A DNA stretch of 64,000 nucleotides from Heliocidaris tuberculata. Taxonomy: Eukaryota; Echinodermata; Echinoidea; Camarodonta; Echinometridae. The position numbers were made by a program, and so were the translations under genes. The notes beneath the pieces are model-generated. The model ran no database searches, was not told the DNA's origin, and worked only from the letters and a program-made list of their open reading frames with translations. Shown one piece after another: positions 52,288-64,000 of this stretch (its first letter is position 1; each line of letters begins with the position of its first letter). Location of the stretch: the NCBI GenBank assembly GCA_025618425.1, contig CM046847.1:2680759-2744758 (forward strand). Direction: 5' to 3'.

Positions 52288-52670
52288 CCCTTTCAAGACA
52301 ATTGACCACATTTTGTGGTTTGGCTCAATAACTTTTGATTCAGAGCTCTAAAAGCAAAAATTTCTACACACATTGTGTCCATTTTTGTTGCATGACCACA
52401 TTGCGTTTGATGCCAGAAATTTTAAACAGGAGAATAAGTTTCAAAATCCTTAAATTGGCAACACATTGAGAGGTTCAAAATCACTGTTTTTTATCAAAAT
52501 TGGCAATTTTTTTTCAACTTTTCGACTAAGTTTCTAATGACGTATATTTTTTCAAAGACATTGCATTTTGTTAGAACCATGTAGCACTAACAGAAAAAAT
52601 ATTATTGTTGCCAATTTGAAGAACAAAATGTGATCAATTTAGCCTTTAAATAATTCCTGTCATGAAAGGG
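52288..52670. mobile_element. TTAA-flanked MITE, copy 3
   Basis: 383 bp, same orientation as copy 1, flanked by TTAA at 52284-52287 and 52671-52674. It starts CCCTTTCAAGACA and ends TGTCATGAAAGGG, the best-preserved pair of ends of the three. No coding capacity. Confidence 0.88.
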
Positions 52671-53434
52671 TTAACAAAGTTGGCGTGTATCGATATCAAT
52701 GTTTATGCATGAAACCATTATTCATATTTTCTGTTTTTCTTGGAAGTCTGTGATGACAGAAAAGTGGCAGTTCTCATTCCACTTCATGATAAAAATGTAC
52801 CTTAAATCAATACTTGCCAAGGTATCATGCTCTACGCTTTGGAGAATACCAAAGGTTAAATGATGAAGAAAAATGAATAGCAAAGTTGTCTCAAACTAGG
52901 TCAATGTTAAACTGTTCATTCGAATGATGGATTTATTCAACAGCGACATCAAGCCTTGGAGATCCAGAGGTTAAATATGTGCAATCAAGGTCTATGATGT
53001 AAACAATTTTTCTGTAAAAGTGCCTTCTGAAACTTAGATAAAATGTTTGAGAAATGTAATACTCGTAACATATTTCTTTTTAAGCGTGAGTCCCTAGAGC
53101 ATATAATTCATAGATAATGTTACATATTTTTTATTTCTTTTGATTTTCTATGACCTTTTTCTCCATCCCAAAGCAGTGAAAGGTTTCAAAACCTTTGTTG
53201 GTTTAAGGATGGATCCTTAAAAGAGAGAGAGAGAGAGAGAGAGTAGTACGTATTGTCATAAAATTGATTACCATTAATTTTGACTTCGAAATGAAGCAAT
53301 TCCACGTCCTTCAGCAACACTTAGCGCTATTAAAAAGAAGAAGGTGAGCTAAATATTGATCGCAATTATGAAAGTTACACAAGGATGATAATGAAAGGAA
53401 TTTTCTTAAGAGCGTATCATTTTATTTTATAGTT

Positions 53435-53600
53435 CTCTCATCACGGTTCGCATTTATACGTGACAACGTTCAACATCCCGTTGCCTAGGTAACGGCAGTG
53501 ATAGCATCCATGCTCCAACCCATCACAACACACCTGACAGATGCGTTGACTTAACGTCCATCCTCCCAATTTAGCTCTTTCTTCTTCATTGTTTACATAA
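53435..53600 (-). other. Cys-rich open frame, unassigned
   Basis: Minus-strand frame ending in TGA with six Cys in about 30 codons (ICQVCCDGLEHGCYHCRYLG). It could be a last exon of a small secreted protein, but no acceptor or partner exon was identified and the X-box palindrome lies inside it. Function unknown. Confidence 0.25.
53480..53493. promoter_or_regulatory. X-box (RFX) motif, palindromic
   Basis: GTTGCCTAGGTAAC is a full match to the two-half-site RFX consensus and the strongest of the four. Confidence 0.5.
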
Positions 53601-53910
53601 TAAATATTTATGTAAGCACAAAGAAGAAAAAAAAAACCCCAACAAAACAAAGAAAACAGAGCTCATACAATCATTACCAATTCCATTACATTCTATATAG
53701 GGACTTATGTCCTAAATTTAGGACATAGGTTACCTTGTTGAAATTGCCCTCAAAGAGAATACGTGTCTTTATAAATCTAGCCTCGTCTTTCATCACTTCT
53801 GAACACAAACGAAAAATTCATAAGCAGAAAAAACAGAATGTTTTATGGATATATGTTTTTATCTTATCAAAACTGCAAACGCTCATCATTTACGTGCTGT
53901 CCATCATCCC

Positions 53911-53924
53911 GTATCCATGGCAAC
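53911..53924. promoter_or_regulatory. X-box-like (RFX) motif
   Basis: GTATCCATGGCAAC; the right half-site is perfect and the left has one change (GTATCC). Confidence 0.42.
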
Positions 53925-56454
53925 ACAAGGGCAACTCTTACCCCCCTGATTCTGCCTAAATACCACCTGATCGAGGTGTGAATTCAATTTTTGTCTGTCT
54001 CTTCACATTCACGCAGCCAACATCCAGCCAAGGTGTTTATTATGGTTTTGAAATTTTAACTGGTAGATGACACGTGTAAACAAAGCAGCTTAGGGAGACT
54101 ACACACGTAATCGTGCACCATTCTTCAAATTTCCCGTTCCTTGCTTTCCCCCTCTCTCCCCCTCTTACTCTTTCTTTTCCCTCTCTCATTCTTCCTCTCA
54201 CTGCCCTTTAAAATATCCCAAGCATACCCCTTATTCATTTTGATATCCCCCAAAATAATAATAAAGATATGACAATTATAAGACGATCCATTGGCAGGTA
54301 AACCATTTTTTTAAATGTACTTCTTTCTCTTTTAATAAGTTATTTAGCATGATATTCAAACGCATCATTCTTCTTTTAACCACTCTCTCTCTTTCTACCT
54401 CTATCTACCACTCTCTCTTAATTCTGTCTCTAAATTTCTCTCTCTCTCTCTCCCTCTCTCCCTCCCCTTTCTCAATGTCTTTTTCCCATCTTGTCAGCCC
54501 CATATTTATCAAACGCATATTTTTCAAAATGCATATTTTTCCAAAAGCTTCATTATTGATGGTTATTCCAAATTGAAAATGATAGGCATTATGACGAAAC
54601 GATGAAAAAATCACTACATTACAAAATCGCCTGTTTTTAGAATAATAAGTGCGAAAGAAAGAGGCATTAATCGTCACCCTGACAAATGTATGAAGAAAGA
54701 GAGAAAATAGAACTTAAAAGAGTAGCTGTTCAATCTCGATATTTTGTACACGGAATTTTATATCACCATTGAGTCTGCGATTTCCAGTGTTACATTTGCT
54801 TGAGAGGGTAGAGCATAATTAATGTTTTCATGTTATAGCAGTGAGCTAAGAAATAAAAAGTCAATGTAGAATGAGAAATTAATTTCAATCGCAATTCATT
54901 TTTTTTTCTTTTCAAAACGTTTTAACAAAACCAAACGAACGTCACGTTTAGCATAGGAGTGCGGGCCGGCCCAACATTCCGGGAACAATTCTAAATTTAT
55001 TCTTCTACTCTTATCTATTTTTTCTTGCTTAGATAATTATCGCATTTCGCCGCCAGAAGCCCAGCTATGCCAGAGGAATATTCATGAGATTCGCAAGATT
55101 TCATCTTTTTATTCTGCCGTCCACTTCGTTTTGTAATACTGATACACATCTGTTTGAATAAGAAAAGTTTCTATGTAACCTTAAATATCTAATATAGGAT
55201 ATTCTACATTCATACTCAATCTCTACTTCATTATTAATCTTTCATTTCACCTCCTCCCCTCTCCCCGCGCCCTCTAACTCTTTTCCCTCTTTTGCTCTCC
55301 TCTCGCTAAGATAATTGTTCAATACATTAATTTACTTATGGCTTTTTTTGTTCTGATACATCTACATACAAAATTGTGTTTTCTATCACCGCGTTCCGGG
55401 AGGGGTTTACACCTATAGAAGGCATGACATGTGTCTGAATTATTTTTCATTTCACTATATGCAATATTACTGTACACAAAAACAATGCAATGTACACGTA
55501 TTCCAGTTCAGAACTGAATAAAATTACAACTAGATAAATATAACAAGATGAACAAAGGAAAGTATTAAATCAATGTCTTTGTAATTACATTAATTAGTTA
55601 TTATGATTTCACTGTTCATATTTTCCTTTGTATTATATCTGTACTTACTTACCTTCCATATGATATCTGTTATACTATATTTTTTGTCATATATATGAAA
55701 ATACTCTGGTATATGTTTATCAACATAATAGTTTTCATTGTAATATTTTGTATACCTACCTTTCATTTGACATATCTTATACTTCTGTTATACAATTTGT
55801 ATCTATACTTTTGTTATAAATACATGTATGATAATACTTTGCGATATGTTTATGAACAGAATATTGATGTAAATCAATGATGTTTCATAAAATTCAATTC
55901 AATTCATGAACATGTACATGTGAAGAACTATCACCTATTTTATAATCAATATTCCCGACCTGTCGCTGCAGTCATCTGAAGCTCGCAGATATCATATATT
56001 TATCTGTAACAGTTCATATTATTATCATTTTGAATGTTAAATAGGTTTATATGATATTCCCATATTGTATATTTGAAGGGGTAAACAAATGAGGTAAAAT
56101 TTGAGCCTTGAAACCTGAGAGCGCTGCAGGGAAAGGGGATATCATTTTAAGTAATTTTCTATGAAATGAAGGAGGGGTGTCTCGCCTATAGCTTTGTGAA
56201 AGAAGGTCGAGCCTTAATCGAAGTCATCGTTTAATTCACGATACGAGATCTCAAATTGCACAGATCTTTTGAAAGCCATGACCACTCAGTTTGTATCTTG
56301 ATATCCTCATTTACGTAAAAAACGTAGAACGAGGGGACAGACATTGACCAGAACCCTGAGAACCTAAGCATTTCTTATTTTTAAACGGTGAACCAAACCA
56401 TATAACGCCTAAGTCATGACGCATGCAACTAAATTACATCTAACGGTTACATGT
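53925..56454. other. Stretch without recognisable gene
   Basis: AT-rich sequence with CT-rich patches at 54140-54190 and 54380-54480. Nothing else seen. Confidence 0.5.
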
Positions 56455-56790
56455 CGTTTTTCCAAAGGTTCATAATTCTGAAGGTTCATAATTCCGAAAA
56501 TGTAAATAGGGTTCTAACCCCAACCGAACAATTTCAGGGAAACCTACATCAGTTTTCGGAATTACGAACCTTCGGAGTAATGAACCACATTTCATTTTCG
56601 GAATTACGATCCCCAATTCATTTTCAGAATTATGAAATTTCGGATTAACGAACCTTCAGAATCATGAACTTTTCGAGTAGTGCAACAAATGTTCAAAATT
56701 ATGAACCCTATTTCATTTCCAGAATTATGAACCCGTTGGTATGGGAATTTTGTGTTACGAAATTAAGTGAACCTTCGAAAAACATACCTT
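56455..56790. repeat. Degenerate minisatellite of GAATTATGAACCTTC-type units
   Basis: Repeated, partly palindromic units such as GGTTCATAATTCCGAA, TTCGGAATTACGAACC and CAGAATTATGAA recur about a dozen times in both orientations over 335 bp, ending in an A run (56793-56812). It resembles the arms of fold-back elements, but no terminal repeat or target duplication was found. Confidence 0.75.
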
Positions 56791-57180
56791 CAAAAAAAAA
56801 AAAAAAAAAAAAACGAGTACACCCCCTTCCTTCTAACATCTACAAGATTGACACCGATAATTAAGCTAGGGTTCGAATATCAAGGCATACAGAAGTTGAA
56901 TGGTTCGCCAATGAAACGCCAGATTGTAATTTTTTCTTCTTATTCTGCCTTCTTCTCATGCCGACTCGTATGCCTCAAAAGAAATAACTGTCCATCGAAA
57001 TGCTTCTAGTCAAAAGAAGCTTTCTCCACTTACGATTTACCTGCCCCGGTTAGTGTAATATGTCCACTTGAAATCTGTTGACATTTCCCTAAAGATTTTC
57101 AAAACAAAACTGACACCCTTAAGGTGATAATCGTAACTTTGTCCTTATTCCTCTAGCAGTATATATAGCGCTGCTAAATG

Positions 57181-57204
57181 GGGGGGGGGGGGGGGGGGGG
57201 GGGG
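57181..57204. repeat. Poly-G run (24 G)
   Basis: Longest uninterrupted G run seen in the window; several others (for example 24667-24684, 29567-29582, 43230-43243) are 12-18 G. Confidence 0.95.
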
Positions 57205-58221
57205 CCGCTGGTGGAGGGAGGCGAGAGGGGGTAGTCGCCTCCAATAAATGCTTTTTCTCTAGCAAATCCATAATCATAATTCAGAAAATCTGTTAATTCA
57301 AATTCGTGTTTTTGTAGTCATTATCTTAATATATAAAATGATATATTTTATATATTTCATTTGGGAACATAGTTTTAACAAGCTGTTTTTTTTCCTTAGG
57401 TTCTCCCATGATACTGTCTTTTCTATTGACGAATGTTTCTATTGACTAATGTAATTTTTTAACCTTGATTACATTGAAATTGTTATTGATTATGATATCT
57501 GTATTCGATATTTGAACTATATATACTTTCAATTGTAATGTTCATGGCAGATTTCTGCAGTATTATGAAATTCATTCATTCATTTAATTCATTCATTCAT
57601 AACCAGGTAACCCTGAACCTAACTCTGTCAGCAAACTTTAAGTCTAATGATCATTTTTAAACCTTGGGAGGCTTACTTTATTATTAAAAAAATCTTGGGT
57701 TAGCGCTTTTTGGAAAAAATAGATATGCAAAATTATCGGCATGTTCTTATCGGCATGTTCGAAAAGTATGTAACGCCGCCTCTTACATCTTGATACAATA
57801 TTTTCCCGACTCTGTGACTCTAACAAAAGCAGATGGAGTTGGTTTGAAGATGATGTATCTTCTGCTCCTCTCTGCTTCTGTAAAAGTACAATGGGTTCGT
57901 GATGTAAGATTTGAGAGATGAATTCATGCATGTACCTTCTCCCGCCAAGGAATTCGTCTAAATCTTATGCAGATCTACCGCAAATCGTGTGTAAATGGAG
58001 ACGACTGACATAATTCAATTCAAGGCATGTAATCACGATTCTCAATACAGCATTATCTTTAATCAATACCGCAGCATGCACTATCAATTGCACAAGTTAC
58101 GTTAATAAGAATTTTTCTAAACTATCTTCAGATCTTACGTAATATGTGTTTAAAGAAAATCATCAAAATGTTTAACTTGTTTTGTAAATGGCAAGGCAAA
58201 CATATATTTAATTTCATATAT

Positions 58222-58252
58222 AATATATATTATATATATATATATATATATG
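58222..58252. repeat. (TA)n microsatellite
   Basis: About 14 TA units with an AATATATATTA interruption. Confidence 0.88.
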
Positions 58253-59149
58253 TAGTTGTGAAATTTCCTTGGGGATTAACTTTATGTATGCAGTGTTAGC
58301 ACACTCTTCAAATGAAGGATGAAAGTAAATATCATGATTATGAGGCCCTATCGACTCACAATCATAATTTCGAGAAAAAGGGGGGGGGGGGGAGATTTTC
58401 CAGTTTGCCCACAAGTCAAAGAAATTTTTATCCGGTATAATGTACAAGCGACAAAAAAGGTTCAATAATTTTGTTAATTTGTAGACATAGCTTGACAAAT
58501 TCAACAATTGTGCCGCCGATAACACTTTAAGTTTGGGAGCACTGGCTTGGGGGACATGTCCCTATACTCAACTTAGATAAACGGTAGAAGCAGAGGGGGC
58601 GAGGGAGACGGGCGCCTCTCTATCTGTACACAGCAAACAGGGGTAGAAAATAAAAAATACGATGTTGCACAACTTAGCTTAGCTTAGCTGATAATGAAAA
58701 ATGATAGTCACCACTTCCCCCTTTTTCAAAAGTTGTAAATTTTGTCAAGGACATTCAACAGAAATGAAAAGTGTTGTAAAGTAGGCGTATACAGCTGTTT
58801 ATTTTCCACAGTGTCTGTAAACTAGTCAGGCGGTGGAGAGAGGGAGAGAGAGAGATAGAGAGAGAGAGAGGGTGGGGGGGGGGGTTCCATGTAAATTAAA
58901 TTTAGTTTTAAGGCCACATAACTACTTGGGTACTTTGGTACATTGAGTAGTTTTTTGTATTTCAAAATATAGAAAACCATGCATGTGCGTCGGTAAAGAG
59001 GGTAGACATCCCTATAGAAAATTACAGTTTGCACCCCCTCTTTATAAAGCACTGAAGCCAGAGGCATAGCGTGGATCCAGCTATTGAATTGGCACTGGTT
59101 TCATGGGGGTGGGGGGCACTGGGTGAACAAAAATCGAGAAAACAAGACA

Positions 59150-59490
59150 GTCGAGTGAGGGGGGTGAGTTTAGTGGGTGCGTGGGGTGAAGGGGGTAGGC
59201 GAGGGGGCGTAGGCGAGGGGGTCGTAGAGTGAGGGGAGTGTGCGCGTGGTGCTTGGCCTCGTTGCATAAAACTTACCATCAACGGTAACTTTGCCATCAA
59301 TGGTAACTCCCATGGAAACCTTGATTTTGAATGGCTGTTGAGTGATGTTACCATGGTAGTTACCATTGATAGCAGACTTACCATTAATGGTAAGTTTTAT
59401 GCAACGGGGCCCTGGAGGGGGGTAGGCGAGGGGGTCGTAGAATGAGGGGATTGGTTGAATGGGGTTAGTGATAGGCGAGGGGGTCGTATA
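59150..59490. repeat. G-rich minisatellite-like tract split by a MITE
   Basis: Units such as GGGGGTAGGCGAGGGGGTCGTA repeat irregularly at 59155-59250 and again at 59410-59490, with the 59255-59412 element inserted between them. Confidence 0.65.
59255..59412. mobile_element. Palindromic MITE with GTTGCATAAAAC ends, copy 2
   Basis: About 158 bp and nearly identical to the element at 21374-21532, including the central TTGATTTTGAATGGCTGTTG. The left end is slightly decayed (GGCCTCGTTGC). It is inserted within a GGGGTAGGCGAGGGGGTCGT minisatellite-like tract (about 59160-59490). Confidence 0.88.
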
Positions 59491-60225
59491 ATCTTTTCAC
59501 GTCGCCTTTCCCCTTCCTTTCTTTCACTCTCTTTCTCTTTTTTTTCTCTCGCCGATTTCAGCGGGATCTGGATCTCTAGGAAGAACAAAGCCATTATATT
59601 AATGGCTTTGAATAAAATTTTCCAGCTGTATTTATTTGTTAAGACTTGATTTGTATATTTTTAATGATTTGTATCATGTATTTGAATTTTTTATACGGAA
59701 AATATATCCAACCAATTAACCAAGGGGACACGTACGCCCAATCTCCTTATAGCCACGCGACTAGAAACCCTTGACATCATGCTACATTGGATGTGATCGC
59801 ATACAAAGAATATCCATATTGGATCAAACTAAATGCTCTGATAAATGTTGTACATAATTTTCCATGAATATTTGATTTAGATTCCAAATGATAATCCTCA
59901 AAATGTGTGTAAAATAAATCGAATTATATCTACATATGGCACTAAAGTATGATACATGTGTTGACAGGAGAACAAATCCTTGGATGAAAAAAGGGATAAT
60001 CCGCACATTCATCACAAAATGAATCGCATAGACTGAAATTGTGAATAATTATAGTTTCTTTGTTGCTGGTAGCGGTATGTATTCAACCAAACACCACAGG
60101 GCACCATAAAACCACGTTTAAAGCCTTAATAGAAATGCATTATGGCCTTGAAATAATAACCTTCAAAAAGCTTCCCAAATTCCCTCAAATGTTGAGATAA
60201 ACAGCAGAGAGAAAATAAATTCATT

Positions 60226-60228
60226 ATT

Positions 60229-60270
<42 letters not shown>
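60226..60270. repeat. (GA)n microsatellite
   Basis: About 44 bp of GA units. Confidence 0.9.
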
Positions 60271-60271
<1 letters not shown>

Positions 60272-60903
60272 ACATATTGCCAGAACTCCACATACGACAC
60301 GTTTGATGATAACCACGATAAACTTTGTAGCTTAAACCAGCCATACAAAAAATAAGATGAATACTGTTTTCATAAATCAATAGTAGGGAATTGTTCAATG
60401 ATTCATATTACTCTCCTTTGAAATTTACTTATTTTATATTACAAAATATATTCAAAAAGAGAATACAACACGATTTTGAAATGGTGGAAGTGTAAATTCA
60501 ATCTTTGCATTAACGAAGTATAGCTGAAAAACTACTGTACCTCACCCCAGTATAGCTGAAAAAAAAAAATTAACATGTGCCCCACCCCATTCTCACCTTA
60601 CCTTATTTTCAAAGTGGTCTCGCTAGAACATTTTGAGTGGAAGGGAAGTCGCACAGACGTCGATTCCGCGGCCGTGACAGCTAGGGGCCAGTTGCCCGCT
60701 AATAATTATACTTAGTTGTATTGTGTATACTATGGAGTGTATGCTTCTAATAATCTTATCATGCTTATTTGCCCCTTCCCCCAATCTTGAAGATGGATCG
60801 ATGCCCCTGGGGTATCGCACCCATTAAAACAAGAAATGGACAAGCTTGTCTGTAATTTTACCTCTACATTCACTATATTGTACTTTGCTTACTATGCCTC
60901 TCT

Positions 60904-60905
<2 letters not shown>

Positions 60906-60956
<51 letters not shown>
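60906..60956. repeat. (TA)n microsatellite
   Basis: About 25 TA units, followed by a GC palindrome CCCCCTTTTCCCGGGAAAGG at about 61020-61041. Confidence 0.93.
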
Positions 60957-60960
<4 letters not shown>

Positions 60961-61207
60961 CCATCTTTCCCCATCCCTCACGATATCTTTTACCGTTACC
61001 CCAGTCCCTAGCACACCCCCCCCCCTTTTCCCGGGAAAGGGGGGGGGGAGGGGCTCCGTACTCCATCTTAAAACAATACGCCCACACAACTTCCCCATTA
61101 TTTCCCCATCATGATTGTCTAAAAGAAAAGAAAAGAAAGAAAAAAAGAAACATAATTTGTTGCTCTGTCATGTCTGTGTGTCTCTTTTGAGTAATTATTT
61201 GACAAAA

Positions 61208-61365
61208 AGAATTCCTCATCCCGCGTTGAATGCGACGATAATTAGACCTACGGGGGTTCTTGCAGACTCGGCAATTACTCCCTTCGGACTTAGCGCTATA
61301 GTAACATTGGGATTATGTTGGGGTATGTTTAGCTTAGCTCATCATCAATGTTTGCAGTGAAAGCT
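61208..61365. other. GC-richer island, unassigned
   Basis: Balanced base composition unlike its AT-rich flanks. Plus-strand frame includes ADSAITPFGLSAIVTLGLCW; minus strand has GVIAESARTPVGLIIVAFNA followed by TGA. No domain recognised on either strand; could be an exon of an unseen gene, a transposon remnant or an organelle-derived fragment. Confidence 0.3.
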
Positions 61366-61675
61366 AAGACATCGAAAGACAAGCATTAAAAACATTATTT
61401 ATCCTGTGTTTTTGTGATATTTTTTCTTGTTTTTTAATGTAGTCTGCTCTTGAAATGGACGCTTCAAAAGCTTGCCCAAATTTCATTTCAATTACACAGC
61501 GGTTATATGTCAACATCGAATAATGCATTCATTTTTTATTTTTAGTAATCAAGATTTTTATCGCATTAAACATCGCTGATACGCAACCATGTTCAGATAC
61601 TAAAGCCTGAAGCGCATCGTTGTTTCTTCTTCTAAAATTCATATTCTCTCTTTTTCCCTCTCTCTTTATCGCTGT

Positions 61676-61676
<1 letters not shown>

Positions 61677-61738
<62 letters not shown>
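61677..61738. repeat. (CT)n microsatellite
   Basis: About 60 bp of CT units, 180 bp left of the TTC compound tract. Confidence 0.93.
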
Positions 61739-61739
<1 letters not shown>

Positions 61740-61914
61740 GTTTTAAAGTACGTGTGTAAAGATATGCACAGAGTTTGGTTTATGCGAGCTGTGAATAATA
61801 GATGCAATCGTAAGTGCATGGATAAGGGTATTTACACGCAAAGCATGGTTATCTTAACATGGCAAATCTACAGTTTTAATGAAATGAAGAAAAGGTATAT
61901 TTTGAACCTTTTCT

Positions 61915-62232
61915 TCTTCTTTATATTCTTCTTCTACTTCTCCTCCTTTCCTCTTCTTCCTCTTCCTCTTCCTCTTCCTCCTCCTCGTCCTCCTCCTCCT
62001 TCTCCTCCTTCTTCTTCTTCTTCTTCTTCTTCTTCTTCTCCTTCTCCTTCTCCTCCTCCTCCTCCTTCTTCTTCTTCTTCTTCTTCTTCTTCTTCTTCTT
62101 CTTCTTCTTCTTCTTCTTCTTCTTCTTCTTCTTCTTCTTCTTCTTCTTCTTCTTCTTCTTCTTCTTCTTCTTCTTCTTCTTCTTCTTCTTCTTCTTCTTC
62201 TTCTTCTTCTTCTTCTTCTTCTTTTTCTTCTT
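61915..62232. repeat. Compound (TTC)n / (TCC)n microsatellite
   Basis: It starts as mixed TTC/TCC/CTC units (61915-62064) and ends in a pure run of about 53 TTC units (62065-62222). Second polypyrimidine tract of this kind in the window. The long Ser-rich frame across it is not a gene. Confidence 0.96.
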
Positions 62233-64000
62233 AACCGCGTATCATTCTAAGGCATTTCTGAGCACGTCGAATTTTCTAAGCAAAAGGTAGATGCTGATCG
62301 AGACCAGAATCTCGCTTTTTCCATGTTTTTGAAAGCGCCTTATATTAACAGCGAATTGGCATGACCCTTTGCTGTCCAGTCGTATGAGATATACGGCATG
62401 TGATTAAAAAAAACATAAGGTGTAAAATTACCAACCGTATCGAAGGACAAATAAGAATAAGAGATAAGGCTGCATATAATGGAAAATTCCAATGTATGAA
62501 ATTGTAACGAATTTGTCCTTCCTTTATCGTTGTTACATAGGAATAAAGACAATTATTCGTGTTTGAAGATGTGATTTTGCTTCATTGGCAATCAGAATAA
62601 TGGTAGATCCTACAAGCCCAGAACATTTTAAACTTTTGACAAGAGTATACTGTCACGTCTACAAGCTATAGTCGTATTTTTTTCTATACATACACAGCTC
62701 AAGCATATCTAATTTACTTACATTGTATAGATACAGGGTTGGACATATCGGTTAATACAAGAGGGCAAGGATAGGGCGCTATAGATTGTAGATTGTGAGT
62801 CTAATTGAATCAAGTAATTTTCCAACAGAGAGCAAATCTAATTCAACTCTTTGGTATCAGATAGACTTTGCAACCACTTCTACTTCAAACCGTCCTTACA
62901 TATTAAAAGCCTTTCGTACTAAATTGACTCTTTCTTATGAGAGTTCAAAGGGACAACTGTATAATAATGGAAAATGATGTTTATCATATTCAATTTAAAA
63001 TTGTTTTAATGGCTTTCGTTGAGTTTAATTTTCTAATGGAAATTCTAAACGTCACTATCACCATATATTCCAAATTTAAAGGATTGGGGGTCATCTAGAC
63101 AAAAGGAAAAGGTTCAAATTTGAACCTAAAGATGCTCTAACGTCAAGACCATTAGGGGCAGCACAAAATTTCTATTTTATTTTCAATTTTAAAGACATTT
63201 ATTTCCAACTTTGTTATATCAGTATATATTTATAAGGGTAATAAAATGAACAAAATAATGTACATGTATTAAAAAAAATATATATGACAAAATATACATT
63301 AATGTGGTATATACATAGTTGGGGGACACACCTCTAAAAGCAAAAGCTCAGGCAAGGGTGCCCTTAGGCGTTTAGAGTACATAATAAATATATAAAAAAG
63401 AAAAAAAAACACAGCAAAAGAAAAAAAAAATCCTAAAACTATTGATCCCGATGAGGTATATTAACGTTATAACTCTAGATGTAGACGCAACTGAAATGCT
63501 CACCCTGAAAATGGAACTGAATTAAAAGAATGATGTTTTTATGAGTGTTACTTATCTAGGATTTTCTGTCTTGTAAATGCATTCTAAATCTATTTTCTTC
63601 CCTTTTGTTGTTGCTTATTGTCATGAACAGGAAGAAACTGCTTAGTATTCGGAAATAACGTTTACCCGTATGTTTTTTGTAGAAGTTAATCCATTTTTTA
63701 CACGTAAATCTATCTAATTTCATACAAAATGTAAGAACACGCACACAAAAAAATTATTCCAATCCAAACGACAATTAGATCCAAAATCCAATCTAAATCT
63801 AAATGGGATGAATATTCTATAACTTTGGTGTTGCGAAGGAGGGGCATTCTAATATGGTTTAAAGATGCAAGAATGCTTTGTTGTTGTTGTTGTTGTTATT
63901 GTTGTTGTAAATCTACGTTCATATTACCATTTTTATGATTTCATCAAAAGCACAATAATAATTTTATCATTGTACAAGTAAAAAGACTGTATTATCATTA
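62233..64000. other. Right-edge stretch without recognisable gene
   Basis: AT-rich sequence ending with a short (GTT)n tract (63879-63908). No exon or transposon seen. Confidence 0.5.

Noticed and set aside
61620..62234. 204-codon Ser-rich frame
   Set aside because: Fuses a (CT)n tract and a (TTC)n tract; no domain and no splice or start context.

Overview
This 64 kb window is AT-rich animal nuclear DNA with short exons, GT-AG introns, and abundant retroelements, DNA transposons and microsatellites. It most resembles an invertebrate deuterostome, and I infer an echinoderm, possibly a sea urchin. The grounds are a receptor guanylate cyclase gene, tRNA-derived SINEs ending in TTA repeats, and two fold-back elements built of 15-16 bp tandem repeats like the sea urchin TU transposons. 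The species call is inference.

One gene is well supported. Eleven exons on the minus strand between 21925 and 470 join with matching phases and no stop codon into 518 contiguous codons of a membrane receptor guanylate cyclase. In protein order they give the second half of the ANF-receptor (PBP1-type) extracellular domain, a juxtamembrane Cys pair, one transmembrane helix, a short cytoplasmic linker and most of the kinase-homology domain. The end of the kinase-homology domain, the dimerisation helix and the cyclase domain lie off the left edge. The signal peptide and first half of the ligand-binding domain lie to the right of 21925 and were not found with confidence, so the rest of the window is a large 5' intron, upstream DNA, or both.

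The introns and the right two thirds carry most of the other content. There is a tandem array of three tRNA-Lys(CTT) copies (24472-25087, minus). Two fold-back elements have perfect 9-bp target duplications (3140-3536, 18843-19306). A 1.7 kb non-autonomous hAT element has an 8-bp duplication and GACTCG minisatellite ends (31191-32906). Three MITEs are bounded by TTAA, and several other MITE families occur, three of them sharing GGGCCCGTTGC-type ends. There are three tRNA-derived SINEs, one nested in a decayed LINE (46461-48430), a second LINE fragment (15240-16175), a three-copy dispersed repeat, and very long (TTC)n tracts.

Points of interest in the gene are a splice donor triplicated in frame with a 27-bp period at 11385-11439, and a kinase-homology domain that has lost both the catalytic-loop Asp and the DFG Asp. 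Outside it, four RFX/X-box-like palindromes lie within 5.1 kb (48792-53924).
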